Assembly (NCBI GenBank): GCA_009649675.1
Contig: WJPL01000001.1
Coordinates: 165,781-229,780, forward strand
Direction: 5' to 3'
Length of the DNA: 64,000 nt
Origin: Alphaproteobacteria bacterium HT1-32
GTDB taxonomy: Bacteria; Pseudomonadota; Alphaproteobacteria; Rhodospirillales; HT1-32
Made by a program: the position numbers and the translations under genes. Position 1 is the stretch's first letter. The number at the start of each line of letters is the position of its first letter. Of the stretch, positions 52,882 through 61,621 are shown in pieces. The notes below the pieces were generated by a model that saw nothing but the letters and a program-made list of their open reading frames with translations, had not been told where the DNA came from and searched no databases.

Positions 52882-54291
52882 CTATTGATTTGAGCTTGAG
52901 AGATATTTGAAGCCGGATGGCTGCGGCACATCCTGAAGCACCTGTTCCGCTCCGGTCAGAAGCGTCGCTGTCGCGGCACTGTCCAGAGTGACCGCGAAAC
53001 GCCAGGAAGTGCCGGTTAATGTATAGGTATGGTTGGTTCCCAACCCCGGTTCATCGGTGGTGCGGTAGGTAAAGGAACTGTCGAACCAGTAATTCAGGCC
53101 GCTGGAAACATCATGCAGACCCAGCCAGAGTTTCCCGTGATCCGCATCAAAGGCGACAAGCATATAGTCGCCGGAAGTGAGTGAAACGGGCCAGGCGCTT
53201 GTAATGACCGTATTGTTGTTCTCTGCATAGATCGAGCTGCCGCCCGGATTCCAGTAGGTACCCCAACCGCCCGCAGCATCGACAAATGCGCCTGGCGGTG
53301 TTGAAACAGTCTGGTTGACGATCCCGAACTTGATCTCGCTTGCCCCTGTCGACGGAATAACAGCAGCAAACCATCGGCCAGAAGTGACAGATTGAGAAAG
53401 TTCAATACTGTCAGATGCCTTGTTCCCAGTTGCCAGAACGCCGGTCTGCCCGACAGAAACCGTGTCAGCATCTGCCAGGTCGAAAATGGCAAATTCACCC
53501 GCCTGATTTCCACCGGACGGGACATCAGGTATATCGATCCTCTGATCATCTGTGGAGATGTTGGAACTGGACATGACATGCAGACCCCGCTGACCTGCAA
53601 TGATCTCCGAGAGTGTCGAGCCTTGGAATTTCCAGATGTCACCCTCTGATCCGAGCGCCAGGTCAGAAGGGTCAACAGGCATTCCCTCGCTACTGTAATA
53701 ATCAGAAACATCACCAAAGCCCTGACCGTCCTGATAGACCAGAAGTGCGACAAGGGCCTCTGACGTGACATTGCCTGCTGCGAACCTGCCAATGAAATGT
53801 TCACGGGCAGATCCGGGATACAGATCTGTATTTAACGCCGGATAATTTGACGTTGCGAATGAAGTAACCTTGCTCCCGTCAACATAGACAGCCAGCCGGT
53901 CCGTGCTGACAGCCTGCGCCGTATCCCAGACAAAGATGAAGTGATGCCATCCCCGGTCAGAAATCAGTGTCGTCGCAGTTGAGGTAAGACGAAATGTAAA
54001 ACCAGATCCGTTATACTGATAGAAATCGATTGCCCCACCCTGACTCGCGCCACAGGCAAACTGCAGATTTCCGGACGACTGAAAGACCGTGAATGGACGG
54101 TAGTCATGGGTGCTTCCGTCGAACACACCGGTTCCGCGCATCCAGAAGCTGACAATACCTTTTTTGAGTGACGTCGGAGAGCCTGACGGCGTGAATTTAA
54201 GGTATCCCGCATCAGACTTGTTAAAAGCCAGACTGTTGCGGATCACCGGCCCGGCAGTACCGGCGCAAGGCGACGGCAATATCAGGCTCAT
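52882..54291 (-). CDS. LamG/concanavalin-like phage tail or receptor-binding protein
   Basis: A 469-residue beta-rich protein. Residues ~25-200 read as a LamG/concanavalin-type jellyroll (KKGIVSFWMRGTG, HHFIFVWDTAQAVSTDRLAV, YVDGSKVTSF, LYPGSAREHFIGRFAAG). The C-terminal half is another beta domain ending in a possible SPRY-like shape (GKLWLGLHDVSSGLNYWFD). Placed after the T7-type fibre with an ATGA overlap, it is probably the carbohydrate-binding tip or a second adhesin. Confidence 0.7.
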   Translation of the reverse strand: MSLILPSPCAGTAGPVIRNSLAFNKSDAGYLKFTPSGSPTSLKKGIVSFWMRGTGVFDGSTHDYRPFTVFQSSGNLQFACGASQGGAIDFYQYNGSGFTFRLTSTATTLISDRGWHHFIFVWDTAQAVSTDRLAVYVDGSKVTSFATSNYPALNTDLYPGSAREHFIGRFAAGNVTSEALVALLVYQDGQGFGDVSDYYSSEGMPVDPSDLALGSEGDIWKFQGSTLSEIIAGQRGLHVMSSSNISTDDQRIDIPDVPSGGNQAGEFAIFDLADADTVSVGQTGVLATGNKASDSIELSQSVTSGRWFAAVIPSTGASEIKFGIVNQTVSTPPGAFVDAAGGWGTYWNPGGSSIYAENNNTVITSAWPVSLTSGDYMLVAFDADHGKLWLGLHDVSSGLNYWFDSSFTYRTTDEPGLGTNHTYTLTGTSWRFAVTLDSAATATLLTGAEQVLQDVPQPSGFKYLSSSNQ

Positions 54292-55262
54292 GATCCCAGC
54301 CCCGTTATCAGCAGCACATGAACGTCACCGAATGAGCGGTGAGAGAACAGGTGAACCGAGTTGGCAGAATTGTCGTAACTGCCGACGACATGATCATAAT
54401 CACTTGTGTCTATTGTGTAGCCACCGGTAGCATTTGTCGTTACCAGAACATCACAGGCACCGCTGCCGGAAGACGGAGCAGCCAGTGTAAAGCTGCCGGT
54501 AACCGTCAGCGTTTTCAGGTGCTCTCTGGTCAGGTCAATCACCGCTGTCGCTGTTCCGCTGTCGCCGAGCTCCTCCAGATCCGTTGTGAAACCCGCCGTC
54601 AGATTATCGCTCGTATCTGCCTTGAGGATATCGGCATCGGCCGGTTCAGCACCAATATCAGACAACAGCTCAGGCCCGGAGGCATCACTCCAGTTGCCTC
54701 CCTCATATTTCAGGAGGCTATGTTCTGCGACCGGCGAGGAAAGTACGGGGGCAAACTCCGTCACAGAAGACGTCACCTCAACCGGTTCAATAGCCGTTCC
54801 ATCAGACGAGAACCGCAGGAAGCGATAGGCCACCGGGTCGTTCAGCGTCACCGCATTCCCGCCATAGCCAATCGGCAGTTTGATCGCCCTGTTAAGTTCC
54901 TCCGTCTGCTGCTGGTTGATCATCGTCAGTTTGTCGAGAGCCCGCTCATGGGTTTCCGCGGTAAAGGCATCATTCTCGACATAATCAGTCTCCTGCGTTA
55001 TCGGCAGATTGCGGATGATAACGATTCCATCTCCTGAATCCGGCTCTTTTCCAGCCTTGAAGGTTATCGACCCGCCACTGGCATCACCGGCTCCGGAGAC
55101 GTCATAATCAACGCCTTCCGTCAGAATTTCCTCAACCCCTGCGGGGTTTCTCCGAACAACACGTACATGAGATGTTTCGAGAAAATAGAACGGCACAACA
55201 AATACGTACGGCCCTGAATTCGCGACATAGCTGCCGCGACTCTGATCGCTACTCACAGTCAT
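54288..55262 (-). CDS. T7-type tail fibre protein
   Basis: A 324-residue protein. Residues ~10-130 match the T7 gp17 tail-attachment domain: VFVVPFYFLETSHVRVVRRN, EILTEGVDYDVSG and IIRNLPITQETDYVENDAF, then HERALDKLTMINQQQTEELN. The rest is a short beta region in place of the long T7 shaft, so host recognition may rest on the next gene. ATG 55262 has an aggag Shine-Dalgarno. Confidence 0.82.
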   Translation of the reverse strand: MTVSSDQSRGSYVANSGPYVFVVPFYFLETSHVRVVRRNPAGVEEILTEGVDYDVSGAGDASGGSITFKAGKEPDSGDGIVIIRNLPITQETDYVENDAFTAETHERALDKLTMINQQQTEELNRAIKLPIGYGGNAVTLNDPVAYRFLRFSSDGTAIEPVEVTSSVTEFAPVLSSPVAEHSLLKYEGGNWSDASGPELLSDIGAEPADADILKADTSDNLTAGFTTDLEELGDSGTATAVIDLTREHLKTLTVTGSFTLAAPSSGSGACDVLVTTNATGGYTIDTSDYDHVVGSYDNSANSVHLFSHRSFGDVHVLLITGLGS

Positions 55263-55335
55263 GAGCTGCTCCTGCTAAGTTTCTAAATGGAATGGATATC
55301 GCTCTGCGGACTCCCGCTTCAGGCATAGCCCGGAA

Positions 55336-55770
55336 TCAGGGAAAGAACTTTTTCTTCAACTCATCATAGAACGGCTCACCGTACTGTCCGGCGGTCTTGA
55401 CGACTGAGGACGCCAGCAGGCTTTCACCTGCCTTGCCCGCAGCACTGGCATCTGCCTGAAGTGAATTTGCACGGTTCGCAGTCTCCCATCCGACAAGTCG
55501 GGCATCGAGATCACCTTCTTTGAGGATGTTCAGCTGAACTTCAGCAGGTGACCCTGATATCTGGACGCCGGACGTCGCATAGCGGACCCTCTGTCGGGCT
55601 GCGTCCGACCGTGTTTTTCGTCGCAGCCGCTCCTGTTCGACAGCAGCCTTCTGCGTCAAAAATTCGCTCTGTCGTCGATAGCCGTCAGCCGTCGCCTTCG
55701 ATTGCTGATATTGTCCGACCGCACTCATAATCGTGCCTGCCGCCATCAGCGTTTCTGTAACGCCACACAT
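55336..55770 (-). CDS. Internal virion protein-like (T7 gp14-like position)
   Basis: A 144-residue helical protein starting MCGVTETLMAAGTIMSAVGQ, a hydrophobic start followed by a long Arg-, Lys- and Gln-rich helix (KAAVEQERLRRKTRSDAARQ). Size, composition and place next to tubular B fit the T7 gp14-type core protein ejected to form a channel. Sequence identity is too weak to be sure. A ggagg Shine-Dalgarno fixes the start. Confidence 0.65.
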   Translation of the reverse strand: MCGVTETLMAAGTIMSAVGQYQQSKATADGYRRQSEFLTQKAAVEQERLRRKTRSDAARQRVRYATSGVQISGSPAEVQLNILKEGDLDARLVGWETANRANSLQADASAAGKAGESLLASSVVKTAGQYGEPFYDELKKKFFP

Positions 55771-55772
55771 TA

Positions 55773-58157
55773 TCAGTCCTCCGTCGTTGTCAGATGTGGA
55801 ATGATGGCGAGCAGATGTGCCGGCAGAGGCTGGTCCTGAACGACCGTGACCTGACCGGCACTGTCCCAGCCGCCATTGAATGAAACGCTTTTCTCGCCTT
55901 CGAAGAAGGGCGGTGCACCATCCATCGGATCGCCCGCCCGCCTGAAAGGAATCACATCAAGTTCGGATTCATTTCGACCGATCTTCAGTCCAAGAGTGTC
56001 ACGCAGGCGCACCACCACCTTGTGGATCCGCTTGCGTCGCCCCTGGGATGTTCCGTCTGCAGCCCCGGCTTCCGGGCGCAACGTCCGGACGACAGCCTTG
56101 TAGGGCAGGCCCACGTGAATAACAGCAGCCTGACCGCCATTGGCGAGAGACACGGCGCCACCGGTAACAGTCTGAGGCGGGTAAACCGCCGCGTCACCCA
56201 GGATGGAAACGACCTCTCCCTCGATGTGATCCAGTCCCTGCACGGAAGTTGCCAGCAATCGGACACTGCCACCGGAAACAAAGCTATCAAATGCCGTGCC
56301 ATCAACGGTAGCACCGGCAGCTGTTGCCAGTTCGAAGCTGTCAGTTGTCGGGTTGACTGCACGGAATGTTGGGCCATTCAGTTGCGACATTCCGGTAATA
56401 TCCGAGAAGCGGACAAGGCCATCTTCCGGAATGCCATGTCCGGCAGCCGTAATGACAACCGGGTTGGCCGATGTCGCCCCCGTTACGGGAACTGCCGTCG
56501 CAATGTAGGACAACCCGCTATCAACAAAGAAAGCTTCTTCGGCACCGCCTTCCAGTGTCACGGAGTCATAAACGGATGTGAGCTGCTCAACATATCGCCG
56601 GGAAACACCGTCGATGGTCCTGCGGACGATCAGCCAGGGTTCATCACGAACAGTCCCCGGAACAACCACAACACTTTCGACAAAACCATAATTGCGGTCT
56701 TCTGACTGACCGCCGAGATGGTGCCGGTGCCAGGCAACAACGTCCTGATCCCGTTCATAGGTCATGCCAACCAGCTGGCCATCATTCAGGCACATCCAGA
56801 TAATCGAGTCCGGGTCCTGCGCGTAGGCGATTTCCTTAATTCCGGAACGTGTCATATGTTCGCTGAGCAGAGACAGATCCGGAGAGACGAACCGGTCCAC
56901 ATCAAAACTGTAGACAAATTCACGGATGCGCCGCCGGTTACGGCCAATGAACAGGGTAACGGCACCGGTCTGCACCGGCTGAATGGCAGCAGAGCCAAAA
57001 GTCGTGTGTCGCTTTCCCTTCACGCTGTTCGGCGTCAGCGCCTCATCAACACCGGCACCGGCCAGCGTCCGCGTCGCACCCGACGTTCCGATCTGTAACT
57101 GCTGGTCTTCAGCAATCCATCGGATCGCGTTCACTTGCCCGGCAGAGATCGTAAACTCAAGACCGTCATCATCGTCTGAGCCAATCGTCAGGTCCTCAAA
57201 ATCACCGGTTTTCGAGAACCACAGCGTCTGTGGCTGGTCAGGTGTTGAACCCCAGCCAAGCCGGTCTTCGTAAAACCCGACAACCCGCGGATAATTGCCC
57301 TCCTCCCAGTCGGAGGGCTCGCCTGTAAAGCTTATCTCCTCCAGTGACCATGACCCGTGCCCGCTCCGGCTTAACCGTCGCGGCGGATGGTCCTTGTGCG
57401 CGAGATAGAGGATATCCGCCGACTGGGTATAATGCAGGTCTGACAGGTCTTCATGACCATAAGGGGAACCCACTTCGACGACCATGTCGTCAATGAAGCG
57501 CACATCATCGAGCGCCGGGGTTCCCGCACCAAAAAGAAAGCGGATATGAAATGTCTCGTTTCCTTCACCCGGTGTGAAGGCACGGGTATGGAATCCTGCC
57601 TGACAATCGGTGTCTTCAAGAATGTCACTCCCACCAGCCGTCGTCCCTATTCTCAGGGTCAGAAAATTGCCGGCAGATCCGGTGACCGTAAAAGCCAGCA
57701 CCACTTCCGCGTCAGCAGTGGTGACCGTTACCGATTGTGTCAGCGTGCCGGTCGCCGAGAAGGCGGCGGTACCATCAGACTGACTGACGGTGCCGCCAAC
57801 TGTCCAGCCGGTCAGGTCCGTATCGAAACCACCATTCACCAGCGCCGCATCGGTATCCTCGACAAACACGGAGCCACCATCGCGCATGAAGCGGAAGTTC
57901 CGGTCACCGGCGACGATGACATAGGCTTCTTCCGTGGAAAATTCGAAAGGCAGCAGGCGGGCGTTCTTGGTGCTGTCCTTGACTTCCGCAACGAACCGGG
58001 TGCCCGGACGAACCGTCAGCCCGCCATGCGGCAGAACGATCCAGTTCCGGCAGGTCTCCAGCCCGGTTGCATACATTGTCAGGTCAACCCGCGATGATAA
58101 CCGGGGGCTTAGCTCTCCGCGTGAAAAGGAAGGCTGAATGGGAACTGCTTTCACCAT
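55773..58157 (-). CDS. Tail tubular protein B-like / tail nozzle protein
   Basis: A 794-residue protein starting MVKAVPIQPSFSRGELSPRL, with LETCRNWIVLPHGGLTVRPG, the opening shared by podoviral tail nozzle or stabilisation proteins. The middle carries beta-propeller-like segments (GFYEDRLGWGSTPDQPQTLW, WHRHHLGGQSEDRNYGFVES), and there is an inserted domain at ~130-215 resembling a carbohydrate-binding jellyroll. It overlaps tubular A by 4 bases (ATGA). Confidence 0.78.
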   Translation of the reverse strand: MVKAVPIQPSFSRGELSPRLSSRVDLTMYATGLETCRNWIVLPHGGLTVRPGTRFVAEVKDSTKNARLLPFEFSTEEAYVIVAGDRNFRFMRDGGSVFVEDTDAALVNGGFDTDLTGWTVGGTVSQSDGTAAFSATGTLTQSVTVTTADAEVVLAFTVTGSAGNFLTLRIGTTAGGSDILEDTDCQAGFHTRAFTPGEGNETFHIRFLFGAGTPALDDVRFIDDMVVEVGSPYGHEDLSDLHYTQSADILYLAHKDHPPRRLSRSGHGSWSLEEISFTGEPSDWEEGNYPRVVGFYEDRLGWGSTPDQPQTLWFSKTGDFEDLTIGSDDDDGLEFTISAGQVNAIRWIAEDQQLQIGTSGATRTLAGAGVDEALTPNSVKGKRHTTFGSAAIQPVQTGAVTLFIGRNRRRIREFVYSFDVDRFVSPDLSLLSEHMTRSGIKEIAYAQDPDSIIWMCLNDGQLVGMTYERDQDVVAWHRHHLGGQSEDRNYGFVESVVVVPGTVRDEPWLIVRRTIDGVSRRYVEQLTSVYDSVTLEGGAEEAFFVDSGLSYIATAVPVTGATSANPVVITAAGHGIPEDGLVRFSDITGMSQLNGPTFRAVNPTTDSFELATAAGATVDGTAFDSFVSGGSVRLLATSVQGLDHIEGEVVSILGDAAVYPPQTVTGGAVSLANGGQAAVIHVGLPYKAVVRTLRPEAGAADGTSQGRRKRIHKVVVRLRDTLGLKIGRNESELDVIPFRRAGDPMDGAPPFFEGEKSVSFNGGWDSAGQVTVVQDQPLPAHLLAIIPHLTTTED

Positions 58158-58735
58158 CAGTTTCGCGCCTCCAGCCAGCTGGAATTCTCAACGGGACTGA
58201 TGGTGCCCTCCACACCATCAATGGCGCGGGCTTCTCCCAGTTTGTCGAAATAGGTCTGGCGGGCATCAGCCGCGAGTGTCCGGCTGCCGGTCAGGTTATA
58301 GCCGATCTGCCAGGCCAGCCGGGCGGCGACCGCGTCCACCAGCAACGGATCAAAATCCGTCGGGTCCGTCAGCCGCCGGACATAGATGATATCCAGCGGG
58401 GCCTCTGCGTCGGTCAGTACGCGGCGGCCTTCAACACGATGGGCAATGGTGCCTGTATCGTAATATCCGCCAACAGTCAGTGGCAGCAGGCGAAGACAAT
58501 CCGCCGGCAACTGATACTGCCGCGAAAAACCGAACGCCGGTGCTTCTGCCATCACTGGCAAACGGGCCCGTGCAAGCGCACAGTTCCAGGGATGAGACCG
58601 CAGAACAGCGTCTCGCATGGCCGGATAATTCCGGTCACAGAGCCGCGCCTGCTTTGTGTTGTCACTGAGGTCTGCAATGGCGTAATCGCCAAGCAGGTCC
58701 AGCGACAGACGGCAGATGCCGACAATCGAAGTCAT
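58157..58735 (-). CDS. Tail tubular protein A-like (T7 gp11-like)
   Basis: A 192-residue adaptor protein. The stretch ARLCDRNYPAMRDAVLRSHP followed by WNCALARARLP is typical of the gp11-type tail-completion family, as is YQLPADCLRLLPL. It links the portal ring to the nozzle. ATG 58735; a terminator lies just upstream at 58754-58789. Confidence 0.8.
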   Translation of the reverse strand: MTSIVGICRLSLDLLGDYAIADLSDNTKQARLCDRNYPAMRDAVLRSHPWNCALARARLPVMAEAPAFGFSRQYQLPADCLRLLPLTVGGYYDTGTIAHRVEGRRVLTDAEAPLDIIYVRRLTDPTDFDPLLVDAVAARLAWQIGYNLTGSRTLAADARQTYFDKLGEARAIDGVEGTISPVENSSWLEARN

Positions 58736-58753
58736 GACATGAACCTTTCCTGC

Positions 58754-58789
58754 AAAAGAAAGGGGCGGGAAAACTGTGTTCCCCGCCCC
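58754..58789 (-). terminator. Intrinsic terminator between head and tail genes
   Basis: On the minus strand GGGGCGGGGAA and TTCCCGCCCC pair across a loop of about 7 bases and run into TTTCTTTTG. It follows the 163-residue virion gene by about 23 bases. The position mirrors the partial terminator after the capsid gene in T7. Confidence 0.82.
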
Positions 58790-58812
58790 CGGTTATCCGA
58801 TCAACGCCGGTG

Positions 58813-59304
58813 TTAATCGACGTAGGTAACCATCACCGTAATCGTTCCGTCGACGGTTCCGACCGTATCGCCGGTCAGCACAAGGTCATACCATTTGTGC
58901 GGATCTGCGGTTTCACCGAGATCTTCAAAGACCCGGTTTGCCGCCAGCTGGATACCGCGCTGCTCAAAGGCAACTTCGGTTCCCGCCGTACTCGCAGATG
59001 TGAGATTTACGCCTGTTGCATAAACATCGTCATCCGCAGCCGCACCGTCATCAATATCATACAGGCCCACGTCATAAGCCGTGCCGTCCGTGATTGCCGT
59101 GTTGAACAGACGGATGGAGGAAATCCGCCAGCCTGACCAGACCCGGGCAACGCGGTAGGCCGAGCCGTCTGAATCAGCGGCCAGCACCGATACGGTACCG
59201 ACCATCTGGCGCAGGCGCCCTCCGGCAATATAGGAGCCGGTGAAAACCGCCGGCTTCGCATCCGCATTGGTCAGTGCGGTTGCCTTGGTATTTACAACTG
59301 CCAT
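58813..59304 (-). CDS. Small virion-associated protein of unknown function
   Basis: A 163-residue beta-rich protein (MAVVNTKATALTNADAKPAV; SSIRLFNTAITDGTAYDVGL; a TVGTVDGTITVMVTYVD end). It lies 19 bases after the capsid gene with a strong ggaga Shine-Dalgarno. Proteins of this sort in podophages are head decoration or fibre proteins; that assignment rests on position. Confidence 0.65.
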   Translation of the reverse strand: MAVVNTKATALTNADAKPAVFTGSYIAGGRLRQMVGTVSVLAADSDGSAYRVARVWSGWRISSIRLFNTAITDGTAYDVGLYDIDDGAAADDDVYATGVNLTSASTAGTEVAFEQRGIQLAANRVFEDLGETADPHKWYDLVLTGDTVGTVDGTITVMVTYVD

Positions 59305-59323
59305 AAGTCAGTTCTCCTCTGGT

Positions 59324-60208
59324 TTACGCTTCGGCGCATTTGATTTCGACAACCTTGCCTTCTTCCATCCGCACTGCGCCGACATCCATCGCCGCATAGA
59401 CCTGGGTGGAATAGGATTTGTCGGCCCGCTCGGTGACCTTCGCCGTCACACCCTTGCGTTTGGCCAGCAACATGCCGTTGCGGGACCAGACCGGAACACG
59501 GCGATAGCCGGAACCGTCGGTTTCAAGCCGTTCGATACCAATGAAGCTGAAGCCCATGAATTTCACCACTTCACCTTCGTCGAGCTTGTTGACCAGGGTG
59601 TAGTCACGGTTGACGATTTCATCATCGTTCAGCAGGTCTTCGAACTGCTCTGCCGTAATCGCACAATAGAGCTGTTCGTCCGGATCGACTTCGTTCTTGC
59701 GGAACAGTTTGCGTGCAGCTTTCAGCTTTGCCGCATTCAGTCCGACATCTCCGGAACCACCGTTACCGACGGTGACCGCGATGGACTGCCCGGCGGGGAA
59801 TGTCGCCGAACCGTCGGCTTCCTCGCCGGTGGTTGCATCGGCGAAGAACGCCTTGATGATCTCGTCATCCATTGACCGGTTGAGCGCATACATGGCGTTC
59901 TGGGTATAGGCAGAGGTCGGGTCGCCAACCAGTTGCACCTTGTCGGCCTCGTCAATCAGGTCGGCCCATTCATAGTAGCTGGCAAAAACCCAGCGTCGGT
60001 CATGCGGTGTTTCAATCAGCGGGGTATCACCATGGCGGGTGGTGCGTTTCAGAGCGGCTGTCGGACCGATCCGGTCGAAAGCGCCTTTCTTGCCCTGCAG
60101 GGTTTCCATACGTACTGCCGGCACAAGGCGTGCCGGTTTCTGCTGCAGCAGGATGTCGATCGTGTTGCGGTATTGCACCGACCGACTGGTCGTCACTTGA
60201 TTGGACAT
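59324..60208 (-). CDS. Major capsid protein
   Basis: A 294-residue protein expected to form the icosahedral shell with an HK97-type fold. The opening with VQYRNTIDILLQQKPARLVP, the DRRWVFASYYEWADLIDEAD block and YAAMDVGAVRMEEGKVVEI near the end resemble podophage capsid proteins. A ggagga Shine-Dalgarno fixes ATG 60208. It lies directly after the scaffold gene in transcription order, separated by 374 bp with a terminator. Confidence 0.8.
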   Translation of the reverse strand: MSNQVTTSRSVQYRNTIDILLQQKPARLVPAVRMETLQGKKGAFDRIGPTAALKRTTRHGDTPLIETPHDRRWVFASYYEWADLIDEADKVQLVGDPTSAYTQNAMYALNRSMDDEIIKAFFADATTGEEADGSATFPAGQSIAVTVGNGGSGDVGLNAAKLKAARKLFRKNEVDPDEQLYCAITAEQFEDLLNDDEIVNRDYTLVNKLDEGEVVKFMGFSFIGIERLETDGSGYRRVPVWSRNGMLLAKRKGVTAKVTERADKSYSTQVYAAMDVGAVRMEEGKVVEIKCAEA

Positions 60209-60390
60209 GAATGTCCTCCAAACAGTTTAAGTCTCATGAGGGAAGGTTCTGTTCGAAGGGTTTGCCCGCGGAAATCGCGGACCCGTCTCAGCCAGTAGCG
60301 CCGGCCTCAGGCGGCCCGTCTGTCCGGGCGGTCAACCGGGACCACAGAAGCGGTTTGTCCGGTAAAAAGGGATAAATGAAAAGGAACGGG

Positions 60391-60419
60391 CGATAATAAA
60401 GACAGGCAGTCCCCTGCCT
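60391..60419 (-). terminator. Intrinsic terminator between scaffold and capsid genes
   Basis: On the minus strand CAGGCAG GGGA CTGCCTG is followed by TCTTTATTAT. The stem is perfect (60402-60408 with 60413-60419). It would end the scaffold transcript about 180 bp before the capsid start. Confidence 0.78.
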
Positions 60420-60427
60420 GCAATTAT

Positions 60428-60458
60428 CCCTCACCCTGAGCCCGTTTCAGAATGAGGG
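60428..60458. repeat. Dispersed palindrome, copy A
   Basis: The outer arms CCCTCA and TGAGGG enclose CTGAG...TTTCAG; the core ACCCTGAGCCCGTTTCAGA resembles the reverse complement of the palindrome at 61527-61547. Similar CCTGAAC...GTTTCAGG palindromes are common dispersed elements in alphaproteobacterial genomes (general knowledge). Confidence 0.55.
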
Positions 60459-60582
60459 AAACAACAGGATCTCCGACAACGGGTTAGCGGCTACCGGTTC
60501 AGGTCTTCGAGGATTTCCCGGATAATCACCCGAACCAGCGGCATCGCCTGTTAACCGGGTTATGGAGGGGGCAGAGGCGAAT

Positions 60583-61443
60583 TTACTCGCCGTCGAAGGC
60601 GCGGGCATGAAGGTCAGACCAGCGACGGACCGCATCCGCATGGCCGGGCTTGTCGCGGTCGGTCAGGCGGTTCAGAAAATCCGTATCCGCCGACAGACGC
60701 TCGATTTCTGCCCGTGCGCCCAGCTTTCCGGCCACCTTGTCACCGCCATCCCCGATCATGCCGTCTTCGGCAATCAGTTCACCGGCGCGGGCGAAGGCCC
60801 GCATCAGCCGCGGGTCACCCTTCAGACCCATTGCCTTCAGGGCATCTTTCAATGGCGCACCACCAAACGCATCGATGGCGCGGCCGGCCAGCTCGGCGTT
60901 TCGTTTATAGGCCCCGCCCCATTCCGTCTTCAGTTCGGATTCTGCGGCTGTGCGGCGCCGTTCCTGATCTGACTTGTAGGATCTGGTCCACTGGCCGATA
61001 TGGCCGACATAGGCATCGTGCAGCTTTTGTGCCTGACGGGCATTCAGACCCGCATCATGCGCCCAGCCGCGCATCAGATCGGCCATCTCGGATGAATAGG
61101 CGAAATCTTCCGGCAATCCTTCCGGCATGGAAAATTCATAACCGGCCGGTGATTCCGGTTGTCCCGCTGCGCGATAGAAACCGTTCCAGGCCGCCTCGTC
61201 CGCGTCCGGAGCCGGCACCTGAATACCAGCCCGCTCACCGAGCTTGCGTTCCAGGTGGCGATAGCTTTCCACCATTGCACCGGCATCCCGCCAGCCCTTC
61301 GCAGAGACGAAAGCCTGAACCGGCTCCTCCAGCCCGTCAGTCCAGCCTGCTGCCGTTACCGTGGCCTGATCGGTCGAAGACCCGGTGGTTTCGGAAACGG
61401 GTTCTGTTGCTGACGGATCAGTCACGATCATATCTTCTGCCAT
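60583..61443 (-). CDS. Capsid scaffold protein
   Basis: A 286-residue acidic, helical protein without cysteines. It begins with a disordered Thr/Ser/Glu tail and has long charged helices (YKSDQERRRTAAESELKTEW, LSADTDFLNRLTDRDKPGHA). Size, composition and place directly before the capsid gene fit the scaffold that shapes the procapsid and leaves before maturation. Shine-Dalgarno aaggaga precedes ATG 61443. A terminator ends only 21 bases upstream. Confidence 0.75.
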   Translation of the reverse strand: MAEDMIVTDPSATEPVSETTGSSTDQATVTAAGWTDGLEEPVQAFVSAKGWRDAGAMVESYRHLERKLGERAGIQVPAPDADEAAWNGFYRAAGQPESPAGYEFSMPEGLPEDFAYSSEMADLMRGWAHDAGLNARQAQKLHDAYVGHIGQWTRSYKSDQERRRTAAESELKTEWGGAYKRNAELAGRAIDAFGGAPLKDALKAMGLKGDPRLMRAFARAGELIAEDGMIGDGGDKVAGKLGARAEIERLSADTDFLNRLTDRDKPGHADAVRRWSDLHARAFDGE

Positions 61444-61464
61444 GTCATTCTCCTTGATTCAGAT

Positions 61465-61490
61465 AAAAAAAAGACCGCCGTAAGGCGGTC
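61465..61490 (-). terminator. Strong intrinsic terminator ahead of the scaffold gene
   Basis: On the minus strand GACCGCC TTAC GGCGGTC is followed by eight Ts (61465-61472). It separates the transcript of the paralogue array from the scaffold gene. With no room for a promoter after it, scaffold expression must come from readthrough or from antitermination. Confidence 0.9.
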
Positions 61491-61526
61491 CGGAGGATAA
61501 TTGTCCGTTGTTGCTTGCAGAGCATG

Positions 61527-61547
61527 ACCCTGAAACAGGTTCAGGGT
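61527..61547. repeat. Dispersed palindrome, copy B
   Basis: ACCCTGAA (61527-61534) and TTCAGGGT (61540-61547) pair perfectly around ACAGG. It is an inverted relative of copy A 1.1 kb away. It lies between the first paralogue gene and the terminator at 61465. Confidence 0.6.
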
Positions 61548-61621
61548 TAGGGGAGAGCCGGGGACTGAGCGATGAAGCTCTCTTCCCCGCTAAAGGCGGT
61601 CAGGCATCCGAAGGCAGGGCG

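Larger units (their letters stand above)
60209..60582. other. Scaffold-capsid intergenic region; no gene seen
   Basis: These 374 bp hold no convincing ORF. Read on the minus strand, they contain first a palindrome of the ACCCTGA type (60428-60458), then a terminator (60391-60419), then about 180 bp before the capsid start that should contain a promoter. A TTGACC occurs there but no fitting -10 was found, so a phage-type promoter is possible. Confidence 0.5.
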
